A stretch of DNA of 64,000 nucleotides from Actinotalea soli (GCF_017565425.1 NZ_JAGEMK010000007.1:1-64000); one strand, 5' to 3'; counted from the first letter of the stretch, positions 45,871 through 54,985 are shown. A program made the numbers and translations. Notes: generated by a model from the letters alone, not told the origin.

Positions 45871-46593
45871 ATGGCGACCGCAGGGGGCGGCCCGCAGGAC
45901 GGCACCCGCCCGGCTCCCGGACCACCCTTCGAGGAGACCCTCGAGGCCCCGGACCTCGACCCCGGCTACGCGTCGTGGTCCCGGCGCGTGGTGGCGCACC
46001 TGCTCGACGGCGCGATCCTCGGGTCCATCGGGGTGCTGGCTGCCGGCGGCCTCGACGGCGCGGAGAGCCGTGTGATCGCACTCACCCCCGGGCTGGGACC
46101 GAGCCCGTGGCTCGACGCCCCCGTGCTGTGGGTGGCGGCCCTCCTGCTCCTCACGATGCAGGCCTACGTGGGCAGCACCCCCGGCAAGCTCGTCGTCGGC
46201 ATCTGCGTCGTCGACCTCGACGAGGAGCGGCCGATCGGCCTGCTGCGCACCCTGGGGCGCTGGGTGACCCACGTCCTCGACTCGATCCTGCTCGTCGGGT
46301 ACGTGCGACCGCTCTGGCACCCACAGAACCAGACCTACGCCGACACCCTGCTGCGGACCGTGGTCCTCCAGACCAGCACGCCGCGGCCGCACCCGTGGCT
46401 CGCCGGCCGAGGCACCGAGGCGTGGCGACGTCCGCTGACCTTCGCGGCCGGCGCGCTGTGCCTGGTCGCGCTCGCCGTCTCCTGCGGCCCGTCGGGCGAG
46501 CGCACGAGCAACGAGATCGCCCCTGACGCCCGGAGGGTCGTGCTGCCGGTCTCGGGGAACCTGGTCGAGGGGTTCGGCAAGCACTGGGGCTGA
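45871..46593 (+). CDS. RDD-family membrane protein
   Basis: 240 aa. The RDD signature lies in SWSRRVVAHLLDGAILG (Arg and Asp residues in helix 1, about residues 38-54). A second helix follows, then the conserved TPGKLVVGICVVDL, a third helix (about 135-155), and a C-terminal hydrophobic segment (FAAGALCLVALAVSC). Function of RDD proteins is mixed (some move Na+/H+), so none is assigned. It is divergent from the DinB gene. Confidence 0.82.
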   Translation: MATAGGGPQDGTRPAPGPPFEETLEAPDLDPGYASWSRRVVAHLLDGAILGSIGVLAAGGLDGAESRVIALTPGLGPSPWLDAPVLWVAALLLLTMQAYVGSTPGKLVVGICVVDLDEERPIGLLRTLGRWVTHVLDSILLVGYVRPLWHPQNQTYADTLLRTVVLQTSTPRPHPWLAGRGTEAWRRPLTFAAGALCLVALAVSCGPSGERTSNEIAPDARRVVLPVSGNLVEGFGKHWG

Positions 46594-46651
46594 CGGGTCG
46601 CGATGCGCACCGGCACGGAGGAGCTCGGCACGTGCGGCGGGCGGGCCCCCC

Positions 46652-48187
46652 TCACGACGTGACGGGCGGGGCCGCGGGGTGCCACGTGATCTGCGGCGAG
46701 CGGTACCAGGCCAGACCAGCTCGGTCCCATGCCGCGGCGACCGTCGGCACCCGCGCCGCGAAGCCTGCCCAGTCGCGCCGGTGCTGCGGCGTCCAGGCGA
46801 CCTCGGCCACGGCCGCGAGGCGGGGCAGCAGCATGTGGAAGAGATCCCCCGGGGTGCGCAGCGTCTCGGACCAGAGGGCCGCCTCCACCCCCCGCACCCG
46901 CTCGGCAGGCAGGGGAAGCACCAGGTCCGGGTCCCAGTCGTAGCTGTCGCGCACCTCGACGTGCCCGGCCCACTCGAGGCCGAGAGCGGTCGTGGCGTCG
47001 TACTTGAGGTCGAGGTAGGTGCGGCTCGCCGGGGACATCACGACGTCGGCCCCCGCGAGCGCCGCGGCCACCACGGGACCCGGGTCCTGCTCCGAGGTCC
47101 AGTACTGGACCGCGCTGCCCGGGCCGAGGCTCAGCCGGGCCAGCTCCTGCCACCCGACCACCTCCTTGCCCGCGGCCCGCAGGATCTCCGCCGCGCGGGT
47201 CACGAGCACGCGGTACTCCTCGGGGTCGCTCGCCAGGGCCTCGTCCCCGCCCAGGTGCACCCACGGCCCCGGGGTCATGGCAGCGACGTCGTCCAGCACG
47301 TCGACGAGGAAGGCGTCGGTCGCCGGCAGGGTCGCGTCGAGCCGCGAGAACCCCACCTCGATCCCCGTGTAGGGCGGCGCGGCCTGCCCCGAGGGGTTGA
47401 GCTCGGGGCACGCGTGCAGCGCGGCGTTGACGTGCCCCGGCAGGTCGATCTCGGGCACGACGACGACCCCGCGCTCCGCCGCGTACGCCACGAGGCCCGC
47501 GTACTCCTCGACCGTCAGGAACCCCGCCGGGCCTCCGTCGACCGCGGTGCCACCGGACCTGGCCGTGAGCTCGGGGCGCGAGGGGATCTCCAGGCGCCAC
47601 CCCTGGTCGTCCGTGAGGTGCAGGTGCAGCACCCCGAGCTTGAGGGAGGCCATGACGTCGATGACGGTACGGACGGTCGCCGGACCGTGGAAGCGTCGCG
47701 CGAGGTCCAGGCTGAGCCCGCGCCACGGGTACCGCGGGGCGTCGACCACCTGGCAGGCGGCGATCCGGGACAGGGGGTGCTGGACGAGCTGCGCGAGCGT
47801 CGCGAGGCCGTGGAGCAGGCCGGTGCGCTCCCGTGCGACGAGATCGACCTCCCCCGGGACCACGCGTAGCGCGTAGGCGCCGGGCACCGGGCGCAGGGCC
47901 GCGCCGCACGTCGGGGCCGTCTCACCGGCACGTCCCTGATCCTCCACGCGCACGCGGATCCGCGGGCGCCCCTCGCCGGCCGAACCCACCCCAGCGCCAG
48001 GCCCGTCGGAGACCTCGACCTCGAGCGCCAGGCCCGCCCCGACCAGGGCTCCGAGACGGGAGGCGAGACGCCGGCCGACCTCGTCCCCCGCGCGGTCGAC
48101 CTCGACGACGGTCTCGGCGGTGAGCGTGAACGGAGGGAGGTCGAGCACCTCGACGTGCTCCGGGAGCGGGACCAGGGGCAGGGTCAC
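46652..48187 (-). CDS. GH20 beta-N-acetylhexosaminidase
   Basis: 511 aa. An N-terminal alpha/beta domain (about 1-145) precedes the catalytic TIM barrel with YPWRGLSLDLARRF, HLHLTDDQGWRLEI and the D315-E316 pair in HLGGDEA; substrate-assisted catalysis uses this acid pair. Near the end EAALWSETL is a substrate-contact segment. No signal peptide, so it should split imported chitobiose/N-acetylglucosaminides in the cytosol. GTG at 48187. It is divergent from the ROK regulator and NAG import operon, which supports the substrate. Confidence 0.92.
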   Translation of the reverse strand: MTLPLVPLPEHVEVLDLPPFTLTAETVVEVDRAGDEVGRRLASRLGALVGAGLALEVEVSDGPGAGVGSAGEGRPRIRVRVEDQGRAGETAPTCGAALRPVPGAYALRVVPGEVDLVARERTGLLHGLATLAQLVQHPLSRIAACQVVDAPRYPWRGLSLDLARRFHGPATVRTVIDVMASLKLGVLHLHLTDDQGWRLEIPSRPELTARSGGTAVDGGPAGFLTVEEYAGLVAYAAERGVVVVPEIDLPGHVNAALHACPELNPSGQAAPPYTGIEVGFSRLDATLPATDAFLVDVLDDVAAMTPGPWVHLGGDEALASDPEEYRVLVTRAAEILRAAGKEVVGWQELARLSLGPGSAVQYWTSEQDPGPVVAAALAGADVVMSPASRTYLDLKYDATTALGLEWAGHVEVRDSYDWDPDLVLPLPAERVRGVEAALWSETLRTPGDLFHMLLPRLAAVAEVAWTPQHRRDWAGFAARVPTVAAAWDRAGLAWYRSPQITWHPAAPPVTS

Positions 48188-48296
48188 GGGGACCTCCGAG
48201 GGTGTCAGGGACGAGGCGTGAGGTGCGGTCCGCGGCGCGCACCGAGCGTCGTCGCACGGGGTCGTCGCGGGCTGCGGGGCGGTCGCGTCACGGCTG

Positions 48297-48311
48297 GATC
48301 ACGGTGTGATC
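48297..48311. promoter_or_regulatory. Inverted repeat in the GH20/ROK divergent spacer
   Basis: GATCAC-GGT-GTGATC is a perfect 6-3-6 dyad (and contains the palindrome GTGATCAC at 48306-48313). It lies in the 177-bp spacer between divergent nag-type genes, a likely binding site for the ROK regulator or another repressor. Not matched to a known motif such as dre. Confidence 0.45.
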
Positions 48312-48328
48312 ACGACCACAGAACGACC

Positions 48329-48364
48329 TTGACACAGAATAGTAAGGAAGGTCTACTAACAAAT
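48329..48364 (+). promoter_or_regulatory. Promoter and dyad of the ROK regulator/NAG operon
   Basis: TTGACA (48329-48334) is a perfect -35 box, followed 19 bases later by TACTAA (48354-48359). Transcription would start at or next to the ATG at 48365, so the mRNA is probably leaderless; the only AAGGAAGG is 14 bases off, too far for a normal site. A dyad TAGTA-N9-TACTA (48340-48358) covers the spacer and -10, suitable for autoregulation. The stretch is strikingly AT-rich for this genome. Confidence 0.6.
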
Positions 48365-49519
48365 ATGTCGACCCAGGCGCTCCGCCCCACGGGCAAGGTC
48401 CTGCCCGAGCACGCCCGCGCCCATCACCGGTCGATGGTGCTCCAGCACCTGTTCCACACCGGGCCTGTCTCGCGGGCCGACCTCGCCCGGGCGACCGGCC
48501 TGACCAGGGTCACGATCTCCGACCTGGTGACCTCCCTGCAGACCGACGGTCTCGTGACCGAGCTCGGTGCCGCACCGGGGGGCCGCGTGGGCAAGCCCGC
48601 GACCCTCGTCGGCCTGCGAGACGACGCGTTCCAGGTGGTCGCGGTCGACCTCACCGACGACGAGCACATGCACGGAGCCGTGCTCGACGTCTTCGGCACC
48701 GTCGTGGAGCGTCGCAGCACCCCCTTGGACGGGCGCACCGGGGACGCCGTCGTCGAGGCCCTCATCGGCCTGTGCCGGGACCTCGTCGCCCTCGCCACCT
48801 ACCGGGTGCTAGGCGTCGGAGTGGCCTCCCCCGGGGTCATCGACGCCTCGGGCACGGTGCTCGAGGCACCCAACCGGGCCTGGTACGAGGTCCCCCTCGC
48901 GGCCCTCGTGAGCGAGGCGCTCGGGCTGCCCGTGCACGTGGGCAACGACGCGAACGCCGCGGTGCTGGGCGAGCTCACCTACGGCGGGGCCTCCCCCGAC
49001 GGGCTGCTCGCCCTCACCGTGGGCGAGGGCGTCGGGGCCGGGATCGTCCTGGACGGGCGCCTGGTCGCCGGCCACCGCCACGCCGCGGGCGAGCTCGGGC
49101 ACGTGACCGTGGTCGACGACCGAGACGACGTCGACGACGCCCCGCTCGGCCAGGCGCAGACCTGCGCCTGCGGACGGCGCGGCTGCCTGGAGACGGTGCT
49201 CTCGGTCCCCGCCCTGCGCCGTCGCGTGGCCGGGCTGGAGGAGCGGGCGGCGGCCGTCGCCCTCGCATCGGTCGGCCGCCGGCTGGGGATCGTGCTGGCG
49301 CCCGTGGTGAGCGCCCTCAACCTCGCGGACGTGGTCATGAGCGGCCCGGCCGAGCTCCTGGCGGGGCCCTTGCGCGACACCGCCCTCGCGACCCTCCGCG
49401 AGCGCACCATGCCGGTCATCAGCGAGGGGCTGTCGCTGCGGATGACCACGCTCGGCGAGGACGGTGCCCTCAGCGGGGCGGCCGTCCTCGTGCTGTCCGG
49501 TCAGCTCGGGGTCTCGTGA
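48365..49519 (+). CDS. ROK-family transcriptional regulator (NagC/Mlc type)
   Basis: 384 aa. The N-terminal winged helix (about 18-75: TGPVSRADLARATGLTRVTI) is fused to a ROK domain. That domain keeps the NDANAAVLGE segment, GEGVGAGIVLDGRLV and the zinc-binding C-x-C-x4-C in CACGRRGCLE. It lacks a clean kinase DIGGT loop, as expected for regulators. The likely effector is an N-acetylglucosamine metabolite (inference from the following transporter, ROK kinase and NagB). ATG at 48365 follows the AT-rich promoter; upstream open frame to 48155 lies in the spacer. Confidence 0.88.
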   Translation: MSTQALRPTGKVLPEHARAHHRSMVLQHLFHTGPVSRADLARATGLTRVTISDLVTSLQTDGLVTELGAAPGGRVGKPATLVGLRDDAFQVVAVDLTDDEHMHGAVLDVFGTVVERRSTPLDGRTGDAVVEALIGLCRDLVALATYRVLGVGVASPGVIDASGTVLEAPNRAWYEVPLAALVSEALGLPVHVGNDANAAVLGELTYGGASPDGLLALTVGEGVGAGIVLDGRLVAGHRHAAGELGHVTVVDDRDDVDDAPLGQAQTCACGRRGCLETVLSVPALRRRVAGLEERAAAVALASVGRRLGIVLAPVVSALNLADVVMSGPAELLAGPLRDTALATLRERTMPVISEGLSLRMTTLGEDGALSGAAVLVLSGQLGVS

Positions 49520-49608
49520 GGACCCCGAGCCGACCACCTGCAGGTCGGAGAACACAACCCTCAGACGACGCTCGTCGCGCCGTCTCGCCTCGGGAAGGAA
49601 CCCCCACC

Positions 49609-50964
49609 ATGTCCATCGTACGGAGCAGCAGGATCGCCCTGCCCCTCGTCGCCGTGCTCGCCCTCACGGCGTGCGCAGGCGACGCCGAGACCACCCCCGA
49701 GGGGCCCGACGACACGGCCAGCACGCCCGAGGCCGCCGAGATCCGCCTCTGGCTCAACGGCACCGACACCCCGCAGGAGCTGCGGGACTACCTGACCGAG
49801 ACCTTCGCGGCCGAGAACCCCGGCTCGACCCTGGTCATCGAGGAGCAGGACTGGAACGGCCTGGTCCCGCGCCTGCAGACCGCCCTCGCCTCGGAGCAGC
49901 AGTCCCCGGACGTCGTCGAGATCGGCAACACCCAGGCGCCGACCTTCGCCTACGCGGGGGCCTTCGCCGACCTGACCGACCTGTACGAGGAGGTCGGCGG
50001 GGAGGACCTGCTCCAGGGCTTCGTCGAGGCCGGCTCGGTCGACGGTGCCGTGTACGCCCTCCCCTACTACTCGGGGGCCCGCGCGGTGTTCTACCGCGCG
50101 GACCTGTTCGAGGCCGCCGGGGTCGCCGAACCGACGACGCTCGCGGAGTTCACCGACGCGGCCATCGCCCTGCAGGAGGCCAACCCCGAGGGCACCGCCA
50201 ACTTCTCCGGGTTCTGGTTCCCCGGGCAGGACTGGTACAACGGCACCGCCTGGGTCTACACGCACGGCGGGGACCTCGCGGTCCAGGAGGGCGACCAATG
50301 GGTCGGCGCCCTCTCGAGCCCCGAGTCCCAGGAGGGGCTCGCCGAGGTGCAGCGACTCTTCACCGAGGCGACCAACGCCCCGCGCGACGCCGACTCCAAC
50401 GAGCCGTGGGTGCCCTTCAACAACGGTGAGGCCGGGATGTTCTCGGCCCCGACCTGGGCGCGCTGGAGCATCGACCTCCCCGAGTGCAACGAGGGCGTCG
50501 ACCCCGAGGACACCTCCCCCGAGGCCGAGGAGGCCCGCGCGGCCCAGGCCGCCTGCAACGACGAGCACACCGGCGTCTTCGCCCTGCCGGGGCTCACCGA
50601 GGGCGAGGCGGCGACAGTCTTCGCCGGCGGCTCCAACATCGCGATCCCGACCAACTCCCAGCACCCTGAGCTCGCGCGGAGCCTGCTCGAGATCATGTTC
50701 GCCGAGGAGTACCAGACGATGCTCGCCGAGAACGGGCTCATCCCGGCCAACAGCCAGTACGCCGACGCCCTGGGCGACGACGAGTACGCCACGGCCGCCC
50801 TGGACGCCGCCCTGGGCGCGAAGCTGACCCCGGCCGCCGAGAGCTGGGCCGACGTCGAGGGCGCGCGCCTGCTCGAGGACTTCTTCCAGCAGGTGGCCAA
50901 CGGCGCAGACCCGGCCGAGGCCGCCGCCGAGACCGACCGTCTCATCGCGGACACCCTCAACTGA
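49609..50964 (+). CDS. Sugar-binding lipoprotein, NgcE-like (N-acetylglucosamine/chitobiose)
   Basis: 451 aa. A signal peptide with lipobox LTAC (about residue 22) is followed by an acidic Thr/Pro linker, so the mature protein is a membrane-anchored lipoprotein. The ligand domain is of ABC binding family 1 (IRLWLNGTDTPQELRDYL, DVVEIGNTQAPTFAYAG, FAGGSNIAIPTNSQ). With the ROK regulator, ROK kinase, NagB and GH20 nearby, GlcNAc or chitobiose is the expected ligand. ATG has AAGGAA 8-10 bases upstream. A 30-bp perfect palindrome follows its stop. Confidence 0.9.
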   Translation: MSIVRSSRIALPLVAVLALTACAGDAETTPEGPDDTASTPEAAEIRLWLNGTDTPQELRDYLTETFAAENPGSTLVIEEQDWNGLVPRLQTALASEQQSPDVVEIGNTQAPTFAYAGAFADLTDLYEEVGGEDLLQGFVEAGSVDGAVYALPYYSGARAVFYRADLFEAAGVAEPTTLAEFTDAAIALQEANPEGTANFSGFWFPGQDWYNGTAWVYTHGGDLAVQEGDQWVGALSSPESQEGLAEVQRLFTEATNAPRDADSNEPWVPFNNGEAGMFSAPTWARWSIDLPECNEGVDPEDTSPEAEEARAAQAACNDEHTGVFALPGLTEGEAATVFAGGSNIAIPTNSQHPELARSLLEIMFAEEYQTMLAENGLIPANSQYADALGDDEYATAALDAALGAKLTPAAESWADVEGARLLEDFFQQVANGADPAEAAAETDRLIADTLN

Positions 50965-50968
50965 GGCA

Positions 50969-50998
50969 CGGGGCGCGCCGGGGCCCCGGCGCGCCCCG
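50969..50998 (+). terminator. 30-bp perfect palindrome after the binding-protein gene
   Basis: CGGGGCGCGCCGGGG (50969-50983) is followed directly by its exact complement (50984-50998), starting 4 bases after the stop. A second imperfect stem, CCGGTG...CACCGG (about 50996-51018), follows. It lies between binding-protein and permease genes. Such structures commonly limit read-through or protect the upstream mRNA. Confidence 0.65.
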
Positions 50999-51088
50999 GT
51001 GCGCTCTGCGCCACCGGACCTGCCCGCGCCCCCCCGCGCTGCATGCTCGCTCAGCCCCTACCCGTCGTCGGAGCCCCGAGGAACCCGT

Positions 51089-52072
51089 ATGCCCGCCGCC
51101 CGCAGCACCCCCGTGCCGGCGCTCCCAGCGCCACCTGCGCCGGTCGCCCCGGCCCCAGGGGTCGCCCCCGGTGGTCGCCGCCGCCGCCGCCGTCCCGCGA
51201 ACCTCGGCGTCTACCTGCTGCTCGTCCCCGCGGCGATCCCCGTGCTGGTCGGGCTCGGGTACCCCCTGGCCCGGCAGTTCGTCATCTCCTTCCAGGAGTA
51301 CGGCCTCGCGCAGCAGTTCGGCCGCCCGGCGGAGTGGGTCGGCCTCGACAACTACGTCACCCTGCTGACCGACCCGTACGTCTGGGGGGTGATCGCGAGG
51401 TCGGTGGCCTTCTGCCTGGTCAACGCCGCGCTGACGATGACGCTCGGGATGGCCCTCGCCGTGCTCATGAGGTCGGTCGGCCGGGCGGCTCGGCTCACGC
51501 TCCAGGTCGGGATGCTGCTCGCGTGGGGCACCCCGGTCCTGGCGACCACGACGGTCTGGCAGTGGCTCTTCGACTCCCAGTACGGGGTGATCAACTGGCT
51601 GCTGGCCGAGCCGCTCGGCGTCACCGGGATGAGGTACCACTCGTGGCTCATCGAGCCCGCGTCCTTCTACCTGGTCGCCACGGTGATCGTGGTGTGGATG
51701 AGTGTGCCCTTCGTGGTGTTCACGGTCTACGCGGGGCTGCTCCAGGTTCCCGGGGAGACCATGGAGGCCGCCCAGCTCGACGGGGCCAGCGGCCGGCAGC
51801 GCTTCTGGCTCATCACCATCCCGATGATCAAGCCGGTGCTGTTCGTCGTGGCCCTGCTCCAGGTCATCTGGGACCTGCGGGTCTTCACCCAGATCCACGT
51901 CCTGCAGAGGGCGGGCGCACCGACCCGCGAGACCCACCTGCTGGGGACCTACATCTACTCGCTCGCCAAGGAGTTCTCGATGGCCGGTGCCATGGCCACG
52001 ATCATGCTCGTCCTGACCCTCGCGCTGACCTGGTTCTACATCCGGCGCATGCTGCGCGAGGAGGAGATGTGA
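51089..52072 (+). CDS. Sugar ABC transporter permease, NgcF/MalF type
   Basis: 327 aa. A Pro/Ala-rich, then Arg-rich N-terminus (1-40) precedes six hydrophobic segments and the EAA loop (MEAAQLDGASGRQRFWLI, about residue 226). ATG at 51089 has CCGAGGA upstream; an earlier in-frame ATG (50999) lies right against the palindrome and is less likely. The stop overlaps the next permease start (GTGA). Membrane half of the GlcNAc/chitobiose importer by context. Confidence 0.88.
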   Translation: MPAARSTPVPALPAPPAPVAPAPGVAPGGRRRRRRPANLGVYLLLVPAAIPVLVGLGYPLARQFVISFQEYGLAQQFGRPAEWVGLDNYVTLLTDPYVWGVIARSVAFCLVNAALTMTLGMALAVLMRSVGRAARLTLQVGMLLAWGTPVLATTTVWQWLFDSQYGVINWLLAEPLGVTGMRYHSWLIEPASFYLVATVIVVWMSVPFVVFTVYAGLLQVPGETMEAAQLDGASGRQRFWLITIPMIKPVLFVVALLQVIWDLRVFTQIHVLQRAGAPTRETHLLGTYIYSLAKEFSMAGAMATIMLVLTLALTWFYIRRMLREEEM

Positions 52073-53007
52073 GCGCCCCCGCCGCAGCCCCGCAGCGCGC
52101 CGGCGCACCGGTGGGCTCCCGGTCCCCGCACCCGCCCGGCCCTGACCGGGTCACCCAGGGCGGGCGCGGCAGGCGTCGCCGGGCCCGGGCCGGCCGCGGA
52201 GCCCTGGGCGCCGTCGCCGTCGCCGTCGCCCTGCTCTGGGTCTTCCCGATCTACTGGATGATCTCGAGCGCCTTCCTGCCGACCAACCGGCTGCGCACCC
52301 CCGAGCCGACCTTCATCCCGCTCGACGGCACCCTCGCGAACTTCCGTCGCGTGCTGGGCGACCCGACCTTCTTCTCCTCGTTCCGGGTCTCGTTGGCCGT
52401 CACGGGGCTCACGCTCGTCGCCGCGATCCTCTTCGCCTTCCTCGCGGCCCTGGCGCTCAGCCGGTTCCGCTTCCGGGGTCGACGCTCCTTCGTGGTGGCC
52501 GTCCTCGTGGTCCAGATGATCCCGGCCGAGGCGCTCTTCATCTCCCAGTACCAGATGCTCGACACCTGGCAGCTGGTCAACTCGGTGCTGGGCCTGACGA
52601 TCGTCTACGTCGCGGCGATCCTGCCCTTCACGATCTGGATGCTGCGCGGGTTCGTCGCGGGGGTGCCGATCGAGCTCGAGGAGGCCGCGATGGTCGACGG
52701 CCTCTCGCGCACCGGCGCCTTCTTCCGGATCACCTTCCCCCTGCTCGCCCCCGGGCTCGTGGCCTCGGGGGTCTACGGGTTCCTCCAGGCGTGGAACGAG
52801 TACACCCTGGCCCTGGTCGTGATGACCGACCCCGCACGCCGGACGCTTCCCCTGTGGCTGCAGGGGTTGGTCGAGGCCAACCGGGCCACCGACTGGGGCG
52901 TGGTCATGGCCGGGGCCACCCTCATCGCGGTGCCGGTGATCGTGTTCTTCCTCGTGGTGCAGCACCGCATGACCGCGGGGCTCGTCGCCGGGGCGGTCAA
53001 GGGATGA
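52069..53007 (+). CDS. Sugar ABC transporter permease, NgcG/MalG type
   Basis: 312 aa with a basic, Pro-rich N-terminus (1-45), six hydrophobic segments, the EAA loop (LEEAAMVDGLSRTGAFFRI) and the C-terminal GAVKG. GTG at 52069 overlaps the previous stop, with GAGGAG immediately upstream. The stop overlaps the kinase start (ATGA), so transport and phosphorylation are translationally coupled. Confidence 0.9.
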   Translation: MSAPAAAPQRAGAPVGSRSPHPPGPDRVTQGGRGRRRRARAGRGALGAVAVAVALLWVFPIYWMISSAFLPTNRLRTPEPTFIPLDGTLANFRRVLGDPTFFSSFRVSLAVTGLTLVAAILFAFLAALALSRFRFRGRRSFVVAVLVVQMIPAEALFISQYQMLDTWQLVNSVLGLTIVYVAAILPFTIWMLRGFVAGVPIELEEAAMVDGLSRTGAFFRITFPLLAPGLVASGVYGFLQAWNEYTLALVVMTDPARRTLPLWLQGLVEANRATDWGVVMAGATLIAVPVIVFFLVVQHRMTAGLVAGAVKG

Positions 53008-53972
53008 CGGCCCGCCCGATCGCCCCCGGCACGTGGACCGTGGGCCTGGACATCGGCGGCACCAAGGTGCACGGGGTGCTGCTCGACGAGGACGGGACTC
53101 TCGCCTCGACCGTGCGGCTGCCCACCGGGACGGGCGTCACCGGGGTGGTGGCCTCAGCCGCCCAGGCGGTCGAGCGGCTCGCGGCCGACCGATGCCTCGA
53201 GCTGGGCGAGGTCGCGGCCGTGGGCGTGGGCGTCCCCGGGGTGGTCGACCCGGGCAGCGGCGTCGTGGCCCACGCCGTCAACCTCGGCATCGCGGGCGAG
53301 GTCCGCCTGGCGGCCCTGCTGACCGCCCGGCTCGGCGGGGTGCCCGTCAACGTCGAGAACGACCTCAACGCCGCTGCGCTCGGCGCCTCGGTCGGACGCG
53401 GCCCCCGCGGCGACCTCGCGTTCCTCGCCCTGGGGACGGGGCTGGCCGCAGGTCTCGTGCTCGACGGCGCGGTGCGGCGCGGGATCAGCGGGGCCGCCGG
53501 AGAGGTGGGTCACCTGCCCTACGTCCCCGACGGCCCGCGGTGCGCCTGCGGGCAGCACGGCTGCCTCGAGCTCTACGCCTCGGGGTCTGCCCTCGAGGCC
53601 CGCTGGGGGTCCCGGACCGGCCGGCCGGCTGCCGTCGAGGTCTTCGAGGCCGCCGCGGCGGGCGACCCCGAGGCCGTCGGGGTACGGGACGCCTTCGCCG
53701 ACGCGGTCGCGACCGCCGTCCGGGTGCTCGCGCTGACCTGCGACGTCGAGCACGTCGTGCTGGGCGGCGGGGTCGCCGGACTGGGCGAGCCGCTGCGCGA
53801 GGCGGTGGTCGCGGCCCTCGAGCGGCACGCGGCCTCGTCCCCCTTCCTGCGCAGCCTGGACCTCGGCTCCCGCCTCGAGGTCGCGCACGACGAGCACGTG
53901 GCCGCGATCGGCGCCGCGCTGGCGGCGGCCCGGGCCGGGGCACCGGAGGTGGTCGGCTCATGGAGGTCGTGA
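53004..53972 (+). CDS. ROK-family sugar kinase (probable N-acetylglucosamine kinase)
   Basis: 322 aa. The ATP-binding DIGGTKVHGVLL is near residue 16, VENDLNAAALGAS carries the catalytic Asp region, GAAGEVGHLPY the substrate His, and CACGQHGCLE the zinc-binding cysteines. It has no DNA-binding domain, unlike the regulator upstream. It would phosphorylate imported GlcNAc to GlcNAc-6-P, the substrate of NagA. ATG at 53004 overlaps the permease stop. Its end overlaps nagB by 13 bases. Confidence 0.88.
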   Translation: MTARPIAPGTWTVGLDIGGTKVHGVLLDEDGTLASTVRLPTGTGVTGVVASAAQAVERLAADRCLELGEVAAVGVGVPGVVDPGSGVVAHAVNLGIAGEVRLAALLTARLGGVPVNVENDLNAAALGASVGRGPRGDLAFLALGTGLAAGLVLDGAVRRGISGAAGEVGHLPYVPDGPRCACGQHGCLELYASGSALEARWGSRTGRPAAVEVFEAAAAGDPEAVGVRDAFADAVATAVRVLALTCDVEHVVLGGGVAGLGEPLREAVVAALERHAASSPFLRSLDLGSRLEVAHDEHVAAIGAALAAARAGAPEVVGSWRS

Positions 53973-54757
53973 TCTGCGACTCGCGCGCGACCCAGGCCAG
54001 GCTCGCGGCCGACGCCGTCGAGCGCCTGGTACGCGGTCGCGCCGCGCAGGACCGCGGCGTCGTCCTGGGCCTGGCGACCGGCTCGAGCCCGCTCGCCGTG
54101 TACGACGAGCTCGCCCGTCGCCACGGCGAGGAGGGCCTCAGCCTCAGCCACGCACGGGCCTTCCTGCTCGACGAGTACGTCGGTCTCCCCGCCGACCACC
54201 CCGAGCGGTACCGGGCGGTGATCGACCGCGAGCTGGTGCGCCGGACCGACCTCGACCCCGCGGCCGTGCACGGACCCGATGGCGCCGCCGAGGACCTTCC
54301 CGCGGCCTGCGCCCGCTTCGAGGCGGCCATCACCACGGCCGGGGGCGTCGACCTCCAGCTCCTGGGGGTCGGGACCGACGGGCACGTGGCCTTCAACGAG
54401 CCCGGCTCCTCGCTCGGCTCGCGCACCCGGCTCAAGACCCTCACCGCGCAGACCCGTCAGGACAACGCGCGCTTCTTCGGCGGCCGACCCGATGCCGTGC
54501 CGCAGCACGTCCTGACCCAGGGGCTCGGGACGATCCTCGAGGCCAGGCACCTGGTGCTGCTCGCCCAGGGCGCCGCCAAGGGCGAGGCGGTGCGGCAGCT
54601 GGTCGAGGGGGCCGTGAGCGCTCGGTGGCCTGCGACCGTCCTGCAGCACCACCCGCACCTGACGGTCCTGCTCGACGCGGACGCGGCCGGCCGGCTCGAG
54701 CTCGCCGACCACTACCGCGAGGCATGGGCCGCCAAGCCCGCGTGGCAGGCTCTGTGA
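53960..54757 (+). CDS. nagB: Glucosamine-6-phosphate deaminase
   Basis: 265 aa, usual NagB length. Converts glucosamine-6-P to fructose-6-P and ammonia. Motifs: GLATGSSPLAVYDEL (phosphate loop), FLLDEYVGLPADHPERY (catalytic Asp), LGVGTDGHVAFNEPGSS (catalytic Asp/His pair with FNEP) and LLAQGAAKGEAV. ATG at 53960 lies 13 bases inside the kinase gene. Last intact gene of the NAG operon; NagA is encoded 6 kb downstream on the other strand. Confidence 0.94.
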   Translation: MEVVICDSRATQARLAADAVERLVRGRAAQDRGVVLGLATGSSPLAVYDELARRHGEEGLSLSHARAFLLDEYVGLPADHPERYRAVIDRELVRRTDLDPAAVHGPDGAAEDLPAACARFEAAITTAGGVDLQLLGVGTDGHVAFNEPGSSLGSRTRLKTLTAQTRQDNARFFGGRPDAVPQHVLTQGLGTILEARHLVLLAQGAAKGEAVRQLVEGAVSARWPATVLQHHPHLTVLLDADAAGRLELADHYREAWAAKPAWQAL

Positions 54758-54781
54758 CCTGCCGCGCCAAACGCGGGGTGC

Positions 54782-54985
54782 GGCCCCTTCGCGTACGGCA
54801 TCTCGGCGTTCTCCGAGGTCCTCGACGAGTTCCTGGGAGGTCCCGGGCAGATCGGTCTCCACGGCACCGACGACGCCGGCAGCATCGGGCAGGCAGCCAG
54901 TCATGGGTGCATCCGGATGTCGAACGAGGACATCACGACGCTCTCCACGCTCCTGCCGCTGGGCACCCCGATCGTCATCTCCTGA
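54782..54985 (+). pseudogene. Remnant: catalytic tail of an L,D-transpeptidase (YkuD)
   Basis: About 67 codons before a TGA read as the end of a YkuD domain: GPFAYGISAFSEVL, GQIGLHGTDDAGSIGQA, the active-site SHGCIRMSNED and LPLGTPIVIS. The catalytic Cys, His and Arg are intact, but the N-terminal two-thirds, signal peptide and start are missing. The frame is open a few codons upstream, then meets the end of nagB (stop at 54757). Likely a deletion remnant now behind the nag operon, not translated as a functional enzyme. Confidence 0.8.
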
